Notes under the pieces: generated by a model
Database searches by the model: none
Seen by the model: the letters and a program-made list of their open reading frames with translations, nothing else
Told to the model about the DNA's origin: nothing
Shown: positions 14,101-27,000 of the stretch, in pieces
Numbering within the stretch: the stretch's first letter is position 1
How the letters are laid out: the number at the start of each line of letters is the position of its first letter
Position numbers and translations under genes: made by a program
Assembly (NCBI GenBank): GCA_949128115.1
Contig: OX421962.1
Location: 15,141,262-15,205,261 of the forward strand
Direction of reading: 5' to 3'
DNA from: Anaspis maculata
Taxonomy: Eukaryota; Arthropoda; Insecta; Coleoptera; Scraptiidae
Length of the DNA: 64,000 nucleotides

Positions 14101-17100
14101 GTACCTCGTTTGTATGAGACACGATTTCTTTGTGAGGGAATTAAATTACGTCTGCATGTTTTCAGAGGAAGATCCAGTGTCCTTGTTTATCTGAAATCCG
14201 CCGTAACCTAGGATAGGCATAATTCTAATTTCTTGACAAGTTGAGCGACGTGAATAATAAGGTGCTTTCCTTTTACAATCTGAACTAAGTATTCTGACCT
14301 GAGTTGTTAGTGGTATCTCAGTTTGCGCATGTGATTTCTCGCTTTTTCTCTCTCTAACTTAGATCAGATCAGTGAGTTTTGTGGTAAAAGGAAAGCACCT
14401 ATAATCGTGAAAATTTCGCAACAGTTGGCAACAGCGCTCGAAACAACAAGCGGCGCCAACTTTCCCTTGTGACAATTATGATGACACTTTTCGTTTATAC
14501 CTAACCTACATTTTATTTGCTCATGCTTTGACGGAAGAACACAACTTGTTGAAAATGGTTATACCGAGAAGGGAGCAGTTCAAAGAAGCTACGAAGAAAT
14601 GCGTTTACGGTGTGTTGAAGTGACAGCCAGGAACCAGTAGCATAGGTCAGGGGGCTAGACAGAGCATGCAGCGTTGCCATTCAACTGACAGGTGTACGAA
14701 AGTTTTTCAAAGTTTGGCGCCTTTACGCATGCGCACCTTCCTAGACGAAATAGCCTATTCGAAATATCCCGGTAGTACTGCAGTAGCGACGACCTCTGCG
14801 TTGATCTTTGCGTACATGTCCCAATTTTTGCAACACCCAGTATACACCCTGTATTTGTTTATCTTGGTTAAAGATTTGTCGATTCATGAGTGTCACTATC
14901 ACCAAAGCACTCTGTTCGTATAAAAGCGGTTCATTCATATTGATAATGTGATAACGATAAAATTATCAAGTCTACAGAGTGCAGGATTACCATAACAAAA
15001 AGGTTATTAGCTATTGCAGAACCGCGTAAGCAAAGATTGCGTGTGAATTGAGTAGGTAAAGTAAGTTTAATTTTCAGTATCAGTTTTGTTATATTAATAT
15101 AAACTGACCTTTTACATCAAGTCATAACTGAAATCATTTCCCATAAAATAAGAAGATACCCAGCTACCCATTCAATAATTATGAAGGTTTATACAGTAGG
15201 GGTACCAACGACCAGGTAGGTTCAGTTAAGTATACGTAATACGCATGTTCTGAAATGATTTTCATCTGAGTAGGTCATGAAAATGTGGAAGCAATAATAA
15301 GCTCAGTTATGGAAACGTCAAATCAAGTCTGTCAAAACTGTCAGTCTGGGGTATAAACACCTGAAAATGTATTTTAAGGAGAACAAAACAACAGCGTTTG
15401 CGGAAGTTTTCGAAGCAATAGTGGAAAATCAGGGGCAAAGCGCCTATTTTTAAGCACGGATATACTAAAAAGATCTAGTTACAAGCCGTTCACCAAACAT
15501 ACATATTTTAGGTACATAAATGACAGGTTGATATGTTGCTACTACGAACTTGGAAGATCCTCGGGAAGATCTTGAATGGTTTGAATCTGATAAGTTTCTA
15601 CTAGTATAGTAGGTTCACTTGTACTGTGACTCTAGTTGACTGGGCAAATTTTCTATTTTAGCAGTGTAGGCTTGCCGCCTTTTTACCTGGTTTGAAGCTG
15701 ACTTCTCTAGAAGTGAAGCTATATTTCTCATCAAATTGATATTAAAATCTTGGAAAACTGACCTTGTCATACGTGGAAATGCAATTAGAGGTGCGCAGAG
15801 CTGTATTAGTTATTGTGTCATTTAGACACCAGAACCCTACGGGTTCGCCTTCAATCTAAGTCATCTTGACGGCGGCCATTCAAGGCCGACAAAAATTGGT
15901 CCCGCGAAGCTCCAAAACGAAAGCAAATTGCAAACTGAAGCTACTCACGTGAATTTTGGTCCAATATGCAACTTTGAGCGGATGGATTTTTTGAAATTCG
16001 GTTTAATTAACTTTTTACACGTAAATCCTACTGCAACAGCAGGCCTGCTGGAGTGTTCCTTGTCTTCTCAATAGTTTTTCATGCTTCGGCGTGTTTTTTC
16101 GACTGCAAAAGGTGGAAGGATTGATGATTCCATGGGACCCTTTTTTTGACTAAGGCCTAGTATTTTTTTAGTTTGAATCAACCTAAAGTTGAACCGGCTT
16201 AGAGAGGTTAGAAATATTTTTGACACCTGTCAAATGTCAAAGCTGCTTTGATTTATTTGTTCATTGGTATAAATTAAAAACAGGTCGAAAAATTATTACT
16301 ACATTTTGCAGTAAAATGGAAAAAAGCGTCAGACATCATGTCCCGCAAAATTATTCCGTCTATCTGCAGAGGAAATGCGTAGAAAATGTGTTTCAAAAGT
16401 GGTCCGAACGACGAACGCTAAATGAAGCCAGAGCAGCCAACCACAAAGTGTTGGGAATTTTCTATATTTCAGATTTGGAAACTTCAAAACAAAATCTCAC
16501 AGCCGACTAGAATCACGGTACAAGTGAACATACTATACGTAGGACCTCGCGTAGGACATTCATTTCAAGAAAACAAACTTACCGAAGCACTCTAAAGTTG
16601 TTATGTAGGTATAAAGGTGTTCTTATCTGTTTCACTCAGTCTTGATGACAGCGCCTGTCATTTATGTTTGATGAATTGTCTCTGGATGAATCACATACTT
16701 GGATGAATGGATGGTTATTGGTTCCCGTTGTTTGAGATAAATTGTCATCTCGGGCGGCCATGAAATTCGACATATTTGGTCTTGAAATAATGCGTTTATT
16801 GAATCGAATCTTGTTCAACATCACAGGTTATTGTCAATTTGTGTACGTTTGATAATAACCAGTGATGTTGAACTTGATTCGATTTTTCAAACGTATTATT
16901 TCAAACTCAAATATCTCAAATTTTATGGCCGCCCGAGATGGCAATTTATTTGAAACAACGAATATGTTGTCTTTCAACATCCGTGCTGTCAGTGTCAGAT
17001 CCTCAATTTTTATAGCGTTTACAAGAATGTTCTACATCACAGGGAAGATTCCAATGGACCAGGATCCGAAATGCATTTGAAAAGAAAATACACACCCTGT

Positions 17101-20100
17101 ATAGACCAAGAGCTAGCAACGTTTTATTTACCTCATAAGCAAAATGCGGTTTGACTTCTGGGGCATGTAGAGATTATGATGGGCTTCCATAAAATCTTTG
17201 TCTTATGAAAAACACCCCTTGCTTTCTCACAAGGCAGGCAAAGAAATGTACAATTTGACAGCAGTATTCAACAGCGAATTTTCTGGGGTTCTTAATCGAT
17301 AAAAATATCAATTTTATCAGGAATGGATAGATTGAACTATCTTTCAACTAAATTGAATAGGACCGAATCTCGTAATGTATTAGAAACTACCAAAAACCAG
17401 ACTTTCACAACTGGCATGTTCAAGCTAGTAGGCTAGGCCGAGCTGTTTGGATCGCATTTGATGGCCGATTCTCGAATCACGCCTACTAGAAAAACCGGTG
17501 CCAACTTCCGTCCGCTTGGAAATCTGATTTTTGGTAGTTTATAATACATTTCGGTGTCCTTTTTGATTCAATATAGTTGAAAGATAGTTCAACCTATCCA
17601 TTCCTGATAAAATTGATGTTTATATCGATTGAGAACTCCAGAAAATCCGCTGTTGAATACTGCTGTCAAATGGCACATTTCTTTGCTTGTCTTGTGAGAA
17701 AGCAAGAGGTGTTTTTCATAAGACAAAGATTTTATGGAAGCCCATCATAATCTCTACATGCCCCAGAAGTCAAACCGCATTTTGCTTATGAGGTAAATAA
17801 AACGTTGCTAGCTCTTGGTCTAGTAGGTTAGTAAAAGCAGTTTTAGATTCAGCTACAAAAATGTCACATCAAACCTGCCAAGAGTGTCAATTTGAATGAA
17901 ATTTGGAATTTCGTAATTCGTTTAATAATAGTGCCAGTCTGGACATAACGTCAATTTTATTATTTTTGATTAAATTCCTATAAAATGATCATTCTGTAGA
18001 GGTTTCTGAGAAGCACTTTTGAAAAAGCAGGAACAAGGTGCCTGTGTTTTAGGCACGGATATCCCAAAGCTTCAGCCGATTCGCTGATCATTGTCTGTAC
18101 CTATCTATTTACTTGCAGGTCTATGTATTGCGGATGCTCAGATTAGTCATGTAATTTGTGCCGCTTTTGTTGTGTAGAATGAGCACTATCCACAATTTTT
18201 GCGAATCGAACTCTAATCTATAAATAATAATGCAATTTCAAATTAGCTGCAGATGTCAAGATTTTATCACATTTAGTTCAAGGGCACGGGATCTCACGGT
18301 GTGTTTTCCCATATTTTTTTTTACAATATTATTGCTGCTTTTAGTTTGCAAATACGCAAACCTATATCAAGGATTGATGTTGTGGTGATCAATCATGAAA
18401 GATTATGTTTGATTTGCGAAAAATATGATTGAAATGAAAGAATCATACAGAAATCGGTTAAGTGTTAGAGTAGCTTTGAGCTAAACTTCGCCGAATAAAG
18501 TCGCTTTATTATTATTATTATTATTATTGTTATTATTGAATAGCTTGAATTGAACTTGAGTGAAGTAGGAATAACTAGAAAAACAGCATGGGACTAAAAC
18601 TTGATCAACATATTACTTTCTGTATAGTGGCACCGGCGCCGATGTCTATTTTTTTTTTTTGACAAGTGACATCAACCAAATTGTCAATTGAAACAGTATA
18701 ATCTATCAAAACAAGTATTTTGAACGATGAATCTGCCAAGTTATCAGAATTTTACTTTTCTTGAAAGGCCAAAATCAATAAGAAGTTTCGTTCAACTTCT
18801 TCAATAATGGAGTCTTATATAAAATTACAAAATACGATTTTATTGTCGTAGGTCGATGCCTGAGTGAGTAAAACTAATCACTGTCTAGTTCAAAAATATT
18901 ACAAAATCTTTGCCACCAAGAAAGGAATAATAGAAATTCGGCTGGTCACAGTCCATCCGATCAAATCGAGTGAGTAAGCGCACCCAAAAATAAAAAACAC
19001 AAATAATCGGGTTTAAGCAGGATAAAATTCACCAGAGGTCATGGTGCGGACGTGGTCCATAATTTATGTCAGAAGAATACCGACTGCTTGCAGACCTGTG
19101 TCAGGTTTTTGCTTGTGTCAATCTGACCCGTACAAGAAGCTTCTTTTTTCTCAAGTCGTAAGAATACAAGCTGAAATAATCGATATTTCACCTTTGAATA
19201 TTGAAATTATCTCTGTCTGCAAAGTTATTTTATGAAGAAGTAGAAATGGAGATGTTGGGGCAGCCCTTGGAAATACATCACTTGGACGACACTTTCACAT
19301 GAGAGCCGGGAAGAACTGGTGAGACACACAGAGTCTGGCGAAGACGTCATGTGAAAATTACCTCGAAAATCACCACACAACATAAACAGAATTTGACATG
19401 GTAACTCTCTGGCAACGTTTCCCGGTTATGTGATGCATGATTGCCAGATTTATAGTGAACTGCAAACAGAAAAAGATATTGCAATTATTCCCTGCTCATC
19501 TATACATTCCACATTATACAAAAAGATGCTGCGTTGTGCTGTTTCTCCGTGATTTTTAATCATAACTAGTAAATATCCATGGACTGTAGACTGACTATCA
19601 GATACAACCTGACAACAATGGTCGATGCATATGGCACGATGACCTACCTAGTGGCAACGGGCAAGCGCAGAACAGGTTCACTATGTTATGTTATCATTCT
19701 CCCAGTTCAAATTCCACCCGTTTCCGTCCAAATGTTCAACTTTTGTTTTCTGAAAAAGTAGAGTAGAGAACATTTTTATGCTTGCTGTGATCTCAGTGTA
19801 CTTTGTTTTGGAAAAATTGAAAGAAGTGGTATAATACACCCAATTCAGATTCTAGAAATAAAATCAATTCCAAAAATTTCTAATCTCCGAGTCCAGAAAC
19901 CAAAAAATATAATGGAAATAGATGAAAGGCTGCATGGCATTCTTGAAGTGGCCCAAGATACATTTTTCTTTATAAAGGATACATTGAAACTCGTTCAATG
20001 ATAGAATGAATCCATACTGCAGAATTCACCTTTTTTTCGTATGATTTCAAAGGTAAAATGAACAAAACAATCCAAATACAGTGTACAGTCGAGTTCAAAA

Positions 20101-21033
20101 AAGAAGCTCACCCCATCAACTTTCATTGATCATCACTTCCTTGTTCGGTTTTTGAGAAACAATCTCTACGTTGTTTCCTTTGTAAGTACAGGGTCCGGCA
20201 AAAAGTACTGATCATTTTACTTTTGGAATTAGAAAGTACCAAATGGGATAATCACCCAATGGAATAATCACACAAAAAATTTTTATTAATGAGAAGGCTT
20301 GTCAAATTTTGCTACATGCATTGTCATGTTTGGAAAATGTGCCGGAAAATTGGTTCAAAACAATTGTTTTTTTTCGTCCAAATGGATTTTAAAGGAATTT
20401 CCGGCGCCAATTCTGAACTCGACACGTATCCTGAAAGTCCACTTACATAAAATGGCCGTGGATACGTCGAGCTCAGAACTGGCGTCACAAATCCTTTTAA
20501 AATCTATTTGGACGAAAAAAATTATTTCGAACCAATTTTCGGCACATCTTCCTAAGGCTTCATTTTGACAGCTGACATTGCCAAGCCTTCTCTGTAATAC
20601 AAAAAATAATTCGTGGTGATTATTCCATTCGGTACTTTTTTATTCCAGAAAAAAAAGATCGGTACTTTTTGCCGGACCCTTTACTATACAAAATAATATA
20701 ATATACAAAGTAGTATAGTATATCCCGTTCATTTCTTATTTTCAGTAGAACGACTTTTTGGGGCAAAAATAAAGTGACAAGCTGGAGCGCTGGGAGGATA
20801 CGGTTGATGGCCGCTGATAGTTTCGCTCCAAAACTTTGCAGGTGCCATCAGCCGTGGCCGTAGCCCCCCAGCTTGTCACATTATTTTTGCAACAAAAAGT
20901 CGTTCTACTGAATTTAAAACGTGTACGGCATATAGGTATACGGGTTGAAGTGAGTTCAGAAGCGAGCAGTCACCAGGGAAACTTTCTGGGGTAGGTAGGC
21001 ATTTATTTTGAATCCGACTGTACCTATGCTTAC

Positions 21034-21079
<46 letters not shown>

Positions 21080-24000
21080 TGGAGTGATTTGAAAAGCACT
21101 CTGGAGACTTGAACTTGAGATGATCTCAAGTTTTATACAAGGGCCTGATCTAAGTGAAGCAGTTTGAAGAGGTTTTTTGATCCAGGTAATTATCTCAAAA
21201 ACCGCGAAATAATGGATTGAAATACTTTCGCTTTTGATTAAGGAAATTGTGCGTTTGGAAAAGTTGTTAATATTTTTTGCTAATAGAATAATAACAACAC
21301 TTGCTTGGGAAGGAAAACCTATAATCTGATTTGTGGTAGATTGTCGGAATCGAGACCACAGAAAATTGTCCGTTAGCGACATGAGGCACCTAGAGGCATT
21401 TCTTTGAATGCCTCTAAAATATACACTGTGGCTTCGGCCTATCCGATCAACCGTAATGACTACTTAGTACAATAATACTGGGTTTTTTTGTAGACAGCCA
21501 CAACAAAACAAATTCTCTGTAAACTTGAAGAAAGTTGAGATCAAAATCTAAGATCGGTGTGAGAATAGGTTTTGTCACCTGTCACTAGTGTCACTAGAAA
21601 GTGACGGTGAAAACAAAAGGAACCAAACGAAGCCACTGACTTGATTCAAGACAATATTGTTACGAATTTGCGTTTGGGTAATTTTATAATCGAATGAACG
21701 TTTAAACACTCTGTTTACTACTGCGTTCTAATAAATACACGTCAATAATTATTATTCGCACTTGGTTATAGCGCTTTGGTTAGCTTCGCCGATCATTAGC
21801 TGTTGTCGCTGTGAATTGAAACATGGTGTCGGTCGGCTAATCTCCGCTTTTATACTACGAATGTCACCTTCGGGAACATTCCACGGGCTCTCCAGCATAT
21901 TTCGCATTGACCGCCGCTGCGACGGAAACGTCCATCAGATTCGCGTGTATACTGGCATGCTCTGGAAAGTCTGCACTCCGCCAATTTTGCCATGTGTCTT
22001 ACTCGCTTACTGGGATCTCCAGCTTGCTCGAACGATCTAATCTAGAATCATCGCATTTGCTCTCGAATGTGCTGGAATCGCACGGGAGCCTCGCAACTCG
22101 TAGTATGAAGACATATTGCGTTACCCACCCTCCTAGATTCGTAACTGTTTGATCAAGCAAAATTCAATTCGGTTTCAGCTGATGAAGACGCCCACATCGT
22201 AGTGCCCGATTGGAGGCTGCATAAAGTCCAATCCCCCATCGAACTCAACCACGACGACACCAACCACTACGACCATTTCGAACCGCTGGAGTTCCACGGC
22301 CACTGGGACCAAGGAGGCGATGCTTATTTGACCAATACCGGCTCTACTGGTTAGCTATCTTATTCTTATACATACTTTTTTCCATTTTTTTTTCAAATAA
22401 TATAATTCTAAATTATCTGAAATATCTTTTTCTCAGTCCAAATTTTTTGCATTTTTATACGTGAGACCGATCTATAAAGTTATGTAAATTTATTCCTCGC
22501 TGCTCTTGTTTACTGTTTACTTGATAATGAAAAACGTTGGTAAAGCGATGGATCAATACGTAATAACCATTTAATTAAACACCAACATCCTGATGGTATA
22601 GTAAAGTACCTACGTACCTAGCAGTTTATTATCTTAGATCGTTATCAACTGTTGGCTAATCAGCTAATTGAAGCTAATTCAATTCACGTCATCATGTGTG
22701 TTTGTGCGATACATAAAGGAAGTAATTTTGGAAATTGTTGGAGCTTGTTTTCAAATGTAATCGAGAAATTAGCCGTTTAATCAGAGCAATGAGCGCTGTT
22801 ACGCGAAAAACGTGCCGAACAGATTTTTTTTTAGGTAGGTACCTACCTGTAACTTGGTATTTGAGTTTCTAGCTTGCTGGAAGTCTGCGGCTCTTGCCAA
22901 AGGCGATCTACCGGTAAATGCGAACTCAAGAACTATTGGTACTCGCATGAGCATGAAACCATCATCTAATTGGAGCCAAGCTGTTACACCAGAAGTTACT
23001 GTAGCTTTTGGATTCTGGTTTGATTGCCCACCCCCCATATACGCTGGCGGTTATTCTCACATAGCCGTACTGCCGGTTGCAGGCGTAATACTCGGAAAAG
23101 CTTGCCGAAAAGCCGGCCATCCGAGAAGGATTCATCAGCTTGCCCAGAATCTGGTGCAAGCCGGCCCATTTTGACTTTGCTTAGCGTTGATGTAGTCGAG
23201 TTTTACTGTTGCTTGGCTCAAACAATTTAGTTGTTACTAGTCAAAACAGCTTGGATGGAACTTGCTGACCGTTCCATATTTACGAGTGATTGACACATGC
23301 CGAATTACATGTTAATAGATAGCTTGACTCAAACTAGCCAACAGACCCACGTTCATGAATCATAGACACTCTCCGAAGGCGACGTACAATAACTTGGCTT
23401 AAATTAGGTAATCGTCACATGTTTACGAGTCATTAGCACTCAAGCGACCTAACAGTTGGGTATTAGAGCTTAGTGACTCAACGGCTTAGGCAAAGTACTT
23501 GACCGTCCTTGACTCAGATCCACAAAACGCGACCAGTGAACCCATTTAATGATGATTTCGTTCACAGCAAAGCTGACATTCGAAAACCGCGAGCTGCCCA
23601 TGCTCTGCGGCGGACCCCTGCACGAAGACCAATACATTTTTGAACAGTTGCACTTCCACTGGGGCGACGATGATCACAGCGGATGCGAGCACATGTTTGA
23701 AGGACAAATGTGAGTGTGCTAGTGCTTTTAAATGATTCCGCTTGTTACGTTGGGCCGCTTGTTAGGGGCAATTGTGTTTATGGTGGTTTAAAAAAAAATT
23801 ACCATGGGAAAACGGTGCATATAAATCCACCTATCTAACAGCAAAAACACGAACATTATGTGTTAATTCTTTCGTTGTGTTGGTTTTTTCATTCAAATTT
23901 TTTCCCAGATATTCAATGGAAGCACATGCGGTACACTACAACAAAAAATACGGAAATTTCCAAGACGCCGCCGACAAGCACGACGGGCTGGCCGTGGTCG

Positions 24001-27000
24001 CGTTCTTCCTCAAAGCGACAGATGACGATGAACATCCCTGCTTCAATAAAATGACGGAGGCTATCAAGAAAATCGTCAAGATTAACAGTACGACGAGTCT
24101 ACCTTCTGGTTAGTTTCGTTTTCTTGTGGCTCACATCCAATTATCAATGAAAAATTTCCAGACTGCCTGACATGGATCAAAGAAGACGCACAATGCAAGG
24201 GGTACTACACATACCAAGGTTCTTTAACTACTGAACCATACACTGAAAGCGTCACATGGATACTCTATACGAATCCTATCCACGTAAATCGGAAACAGGT
24301 AAAAGTCTTGACAGCGTATCTTGTAACTGGCTCTGAAGGACACTATCTGGCTTGGGCGAATTTTGGGCCCGGCGCAATAGGTTTTTCTCAAATTGTGGTG
24401 GACTAGCTGCCGTATTTGCTTATATCAAATCGAAATGTTCCTAAAGTAGTGATTTTGAACATTTATGCATGATTTTTTACTCCCCGGTTGTTTTCGAAGT
24501 GATTAATTTCAAGAAGAGAAAAAGCTCACAACTGGGCCTAGACTCACATCGGGTAGGTAGTAAGTAGGTTTTGAAATGTCGATAACTTTTTTGTTTTTCA
24601 AAATATCCAAATAATTCTTTTTTAATATTAAAGGAGAAACATGCGAGATTTGTTTCGAAACGTGTGGAAAATCATATTCATTGAATGTTGCCCGCATGCC
24701 TCTACACAAAAACGCCTTTTTCCTGGCCGTTACTACCCGAGACGGCCGCTCACCCTGGCTTTGACTAGGAATACCCGCGTTCGGTACAGAACTCCACTCA
24801 GATGCTCTTTTCTGCTCGTAGATCGCTTTTTTTTCGAAAAATTCCAACTAATTTCAAAAGGATATTGCATTAAGCGTCGTGCAGGCCTATTTTCAAACTC
24901 GACACGGTTTCAATTTTCCGACGGTGATTTGTTCAAAATGAAACTGCACATTTCGTGAATTAAAAAAAATGCAGTGCTGGACACTCTGGTTTGGGGAAAT
25001 TTTGATCCCGGCGCAATAGGTTTTCCTCAAATTGTGGTCGATTAGCTGCCGTATTTGCTTAAATCAAAATTGAAATGTTCCTAAGGTAGTGATTTTGAAC
25101 ACTCATGCATTATTTTTTACTCCCCGGTTGTTTCCGAAGTGATTGATTTCAAGAAGAGAAATAGCTAGTTTCAGCTCAGGCCGCCAGTTTCATGAAATAT
25201 TTGGGCCCCTTGTGTCTTCAATACCGTTTGCAGTTCTGTTGAGCCTTCTTGCAGTTTCCCGAGGTGTTCGGAGTACTATAGTAAGCCCTTTGTGCCTTTA
25301 TGTGATGCTCAGCCCCAAATCGGGGGACCCCCTTGTGTCTTCAGGTGTAATTTGGAGCCCTAATGAACCCTCTTATTTATGCTTCATGGCTTCCAGAATT
25401 CCAGTAAGCCCTCATTTGCTATCGTGTGCTATCCAGACTCAATTGGACCCCCCCCCCTTATTGCTTCTTCGATGTGATTTGAAGCCCTGCTGAGCCCTCT
25501 AGCATTTTTCGTTACTTTCAGAGCATAATTATCATTTTTGTGCCTCATGTTATTCGGAGACCTTTCGCGTCCACTTGTGCCCTTTTATTGATTTTCAGGA
25601 TACCAGTAAGCCCCTATTTTGTCTTCTCTTGTTATATCAAGCCCCTTGGACCCCTTGTATCACCAGGATTGTTTGAAGCCCTTCGTTTGGAGCCCTAATG
25701 AGCCCTCTTGTGTTTTCTCGTGGCTTTCAGAATTCCAGTGGACCATCTTGTACCTTATTTCATTGCTGGAAGCACTTCATGACTTCATATGATATTCGGA
25801 GACCTATCGGGCCCCCTCGTGTCCTCAAGTGTAGTATGGAGCCCCACTCAGCCCACTTAGTTTTTATTGACTTCAAGAATAAGTACAATAAGCCCCCTTT
25901 CACCTTCATTTGTAATATAAAGCTCGATCCATTGAGCCCCCTTGTATTTTTCTGTGTCATTCTGATCTCCATTGAGCTCTCTTGTGCCTTCATGTGTCGT
26001 TTGGAGCCTTAATGAGCCCCCTTACGTTTTTTCGTGGCTTTAAGAGTTCCAGTGAGCCCTTTTGTGCCTTCTTGCGTTTTTGGAAGCCCTAATGTAAATC
26101 CATTGTACCTTAATGCGATATACGGAGCCCTATCGGGCTCCTTCCATGTCCGCAAGTGTAGTTTAGGCCCCTAATCAACCCCCTCGTCAATCCCCTTATG
26201 TTTTTCAATCTTTTCGTGGCTTTCGGAGCATTTGTAAAACCTCAAGCCCTAATGTGATATTCGGAGCTCTATCGGGCCCCTTGTGTCCTCCAAAGAATAT
26301 GAAGCCCTAATTAGCCCCCTTCTGTTTTTTCCTGGCTCTCAGGTAAGCCACCTTTTGCCTTTTTGTAATATACACAGCCCATTTGTTTCTTCAACGTCTT
26401 TTGAAGCCCTGCCTCACTGGGGGACTCCATATTACACTTGAGAGCACAAGGAGTTGGTGTCCAAAGTCACATGAAGGCACAAGGTGCTTACTAACTAATG
26501 CTCTGAAAGCCTCTTGGAAAAATGTAAGAGGCTTCAAAAGACGTTGAAGAAACAAGGGGGCCAAAGGGAGCTCCGGATAATACAAGGAGGCAAAGGGGGG
26601 CTTACTGGATTTGTGAGAGCCAGGAAAAAACATAAAGGGGCTAATTAGGGCTTCATATTCTTTTGAGGACTTAGAAGGTCCGATAGGGCTCCAAATATCA
26701 CATGAAGGCTTGAGGTGTTCACTAATGTTACGAAAGTCACAAAAAGATGTGAGGGGAGATCGACAGGGCTTCAAGCGATATTAGAGGCACAAGGGGGCCC
26801 AAGGGAGCTTTATGTAATAAATGAAGGCAAGAGGGGGCTTACTGAAATTCTGTTAGCTATGAAAAAACATAAGGGGACTAATTAGGAGTCCAAACTACAT
26901 TTGCGGACATGGAGGGAGTCCGATAGGGCTCCGTGTATCGCATTAGGGCACAAGAGATTCACACTAGGGCTTCCAACAACGCAAGAAGGCACAAGAGGGC

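Noticed and set aside
20876..21382. 168-codon minus-strand frame
   Set aside because: It crosses the 43-bp poly(A) tract, giving a poly-Phe run, and part of a hairpin element; not a plausible protein.
22854..23174. 106-codon open frame in CA-A intron 2
   Set aside because: No recognisable domain or splice connection; it overlaps open frames on the opposite strand and lies between well-defined CA-A exons.
24509..24958. Overlapping open frames on both strands between the direct repeats
   Set aside because: Frames face each other over a partly palindromic intron segment with no recognisable domain.
25143..26012. Open frames within the minisatellite
   Set aside because: Produced by the repeat units themselves (SPLVF, SPLV-type repeats) and mirrored on the other strand in the right arm.
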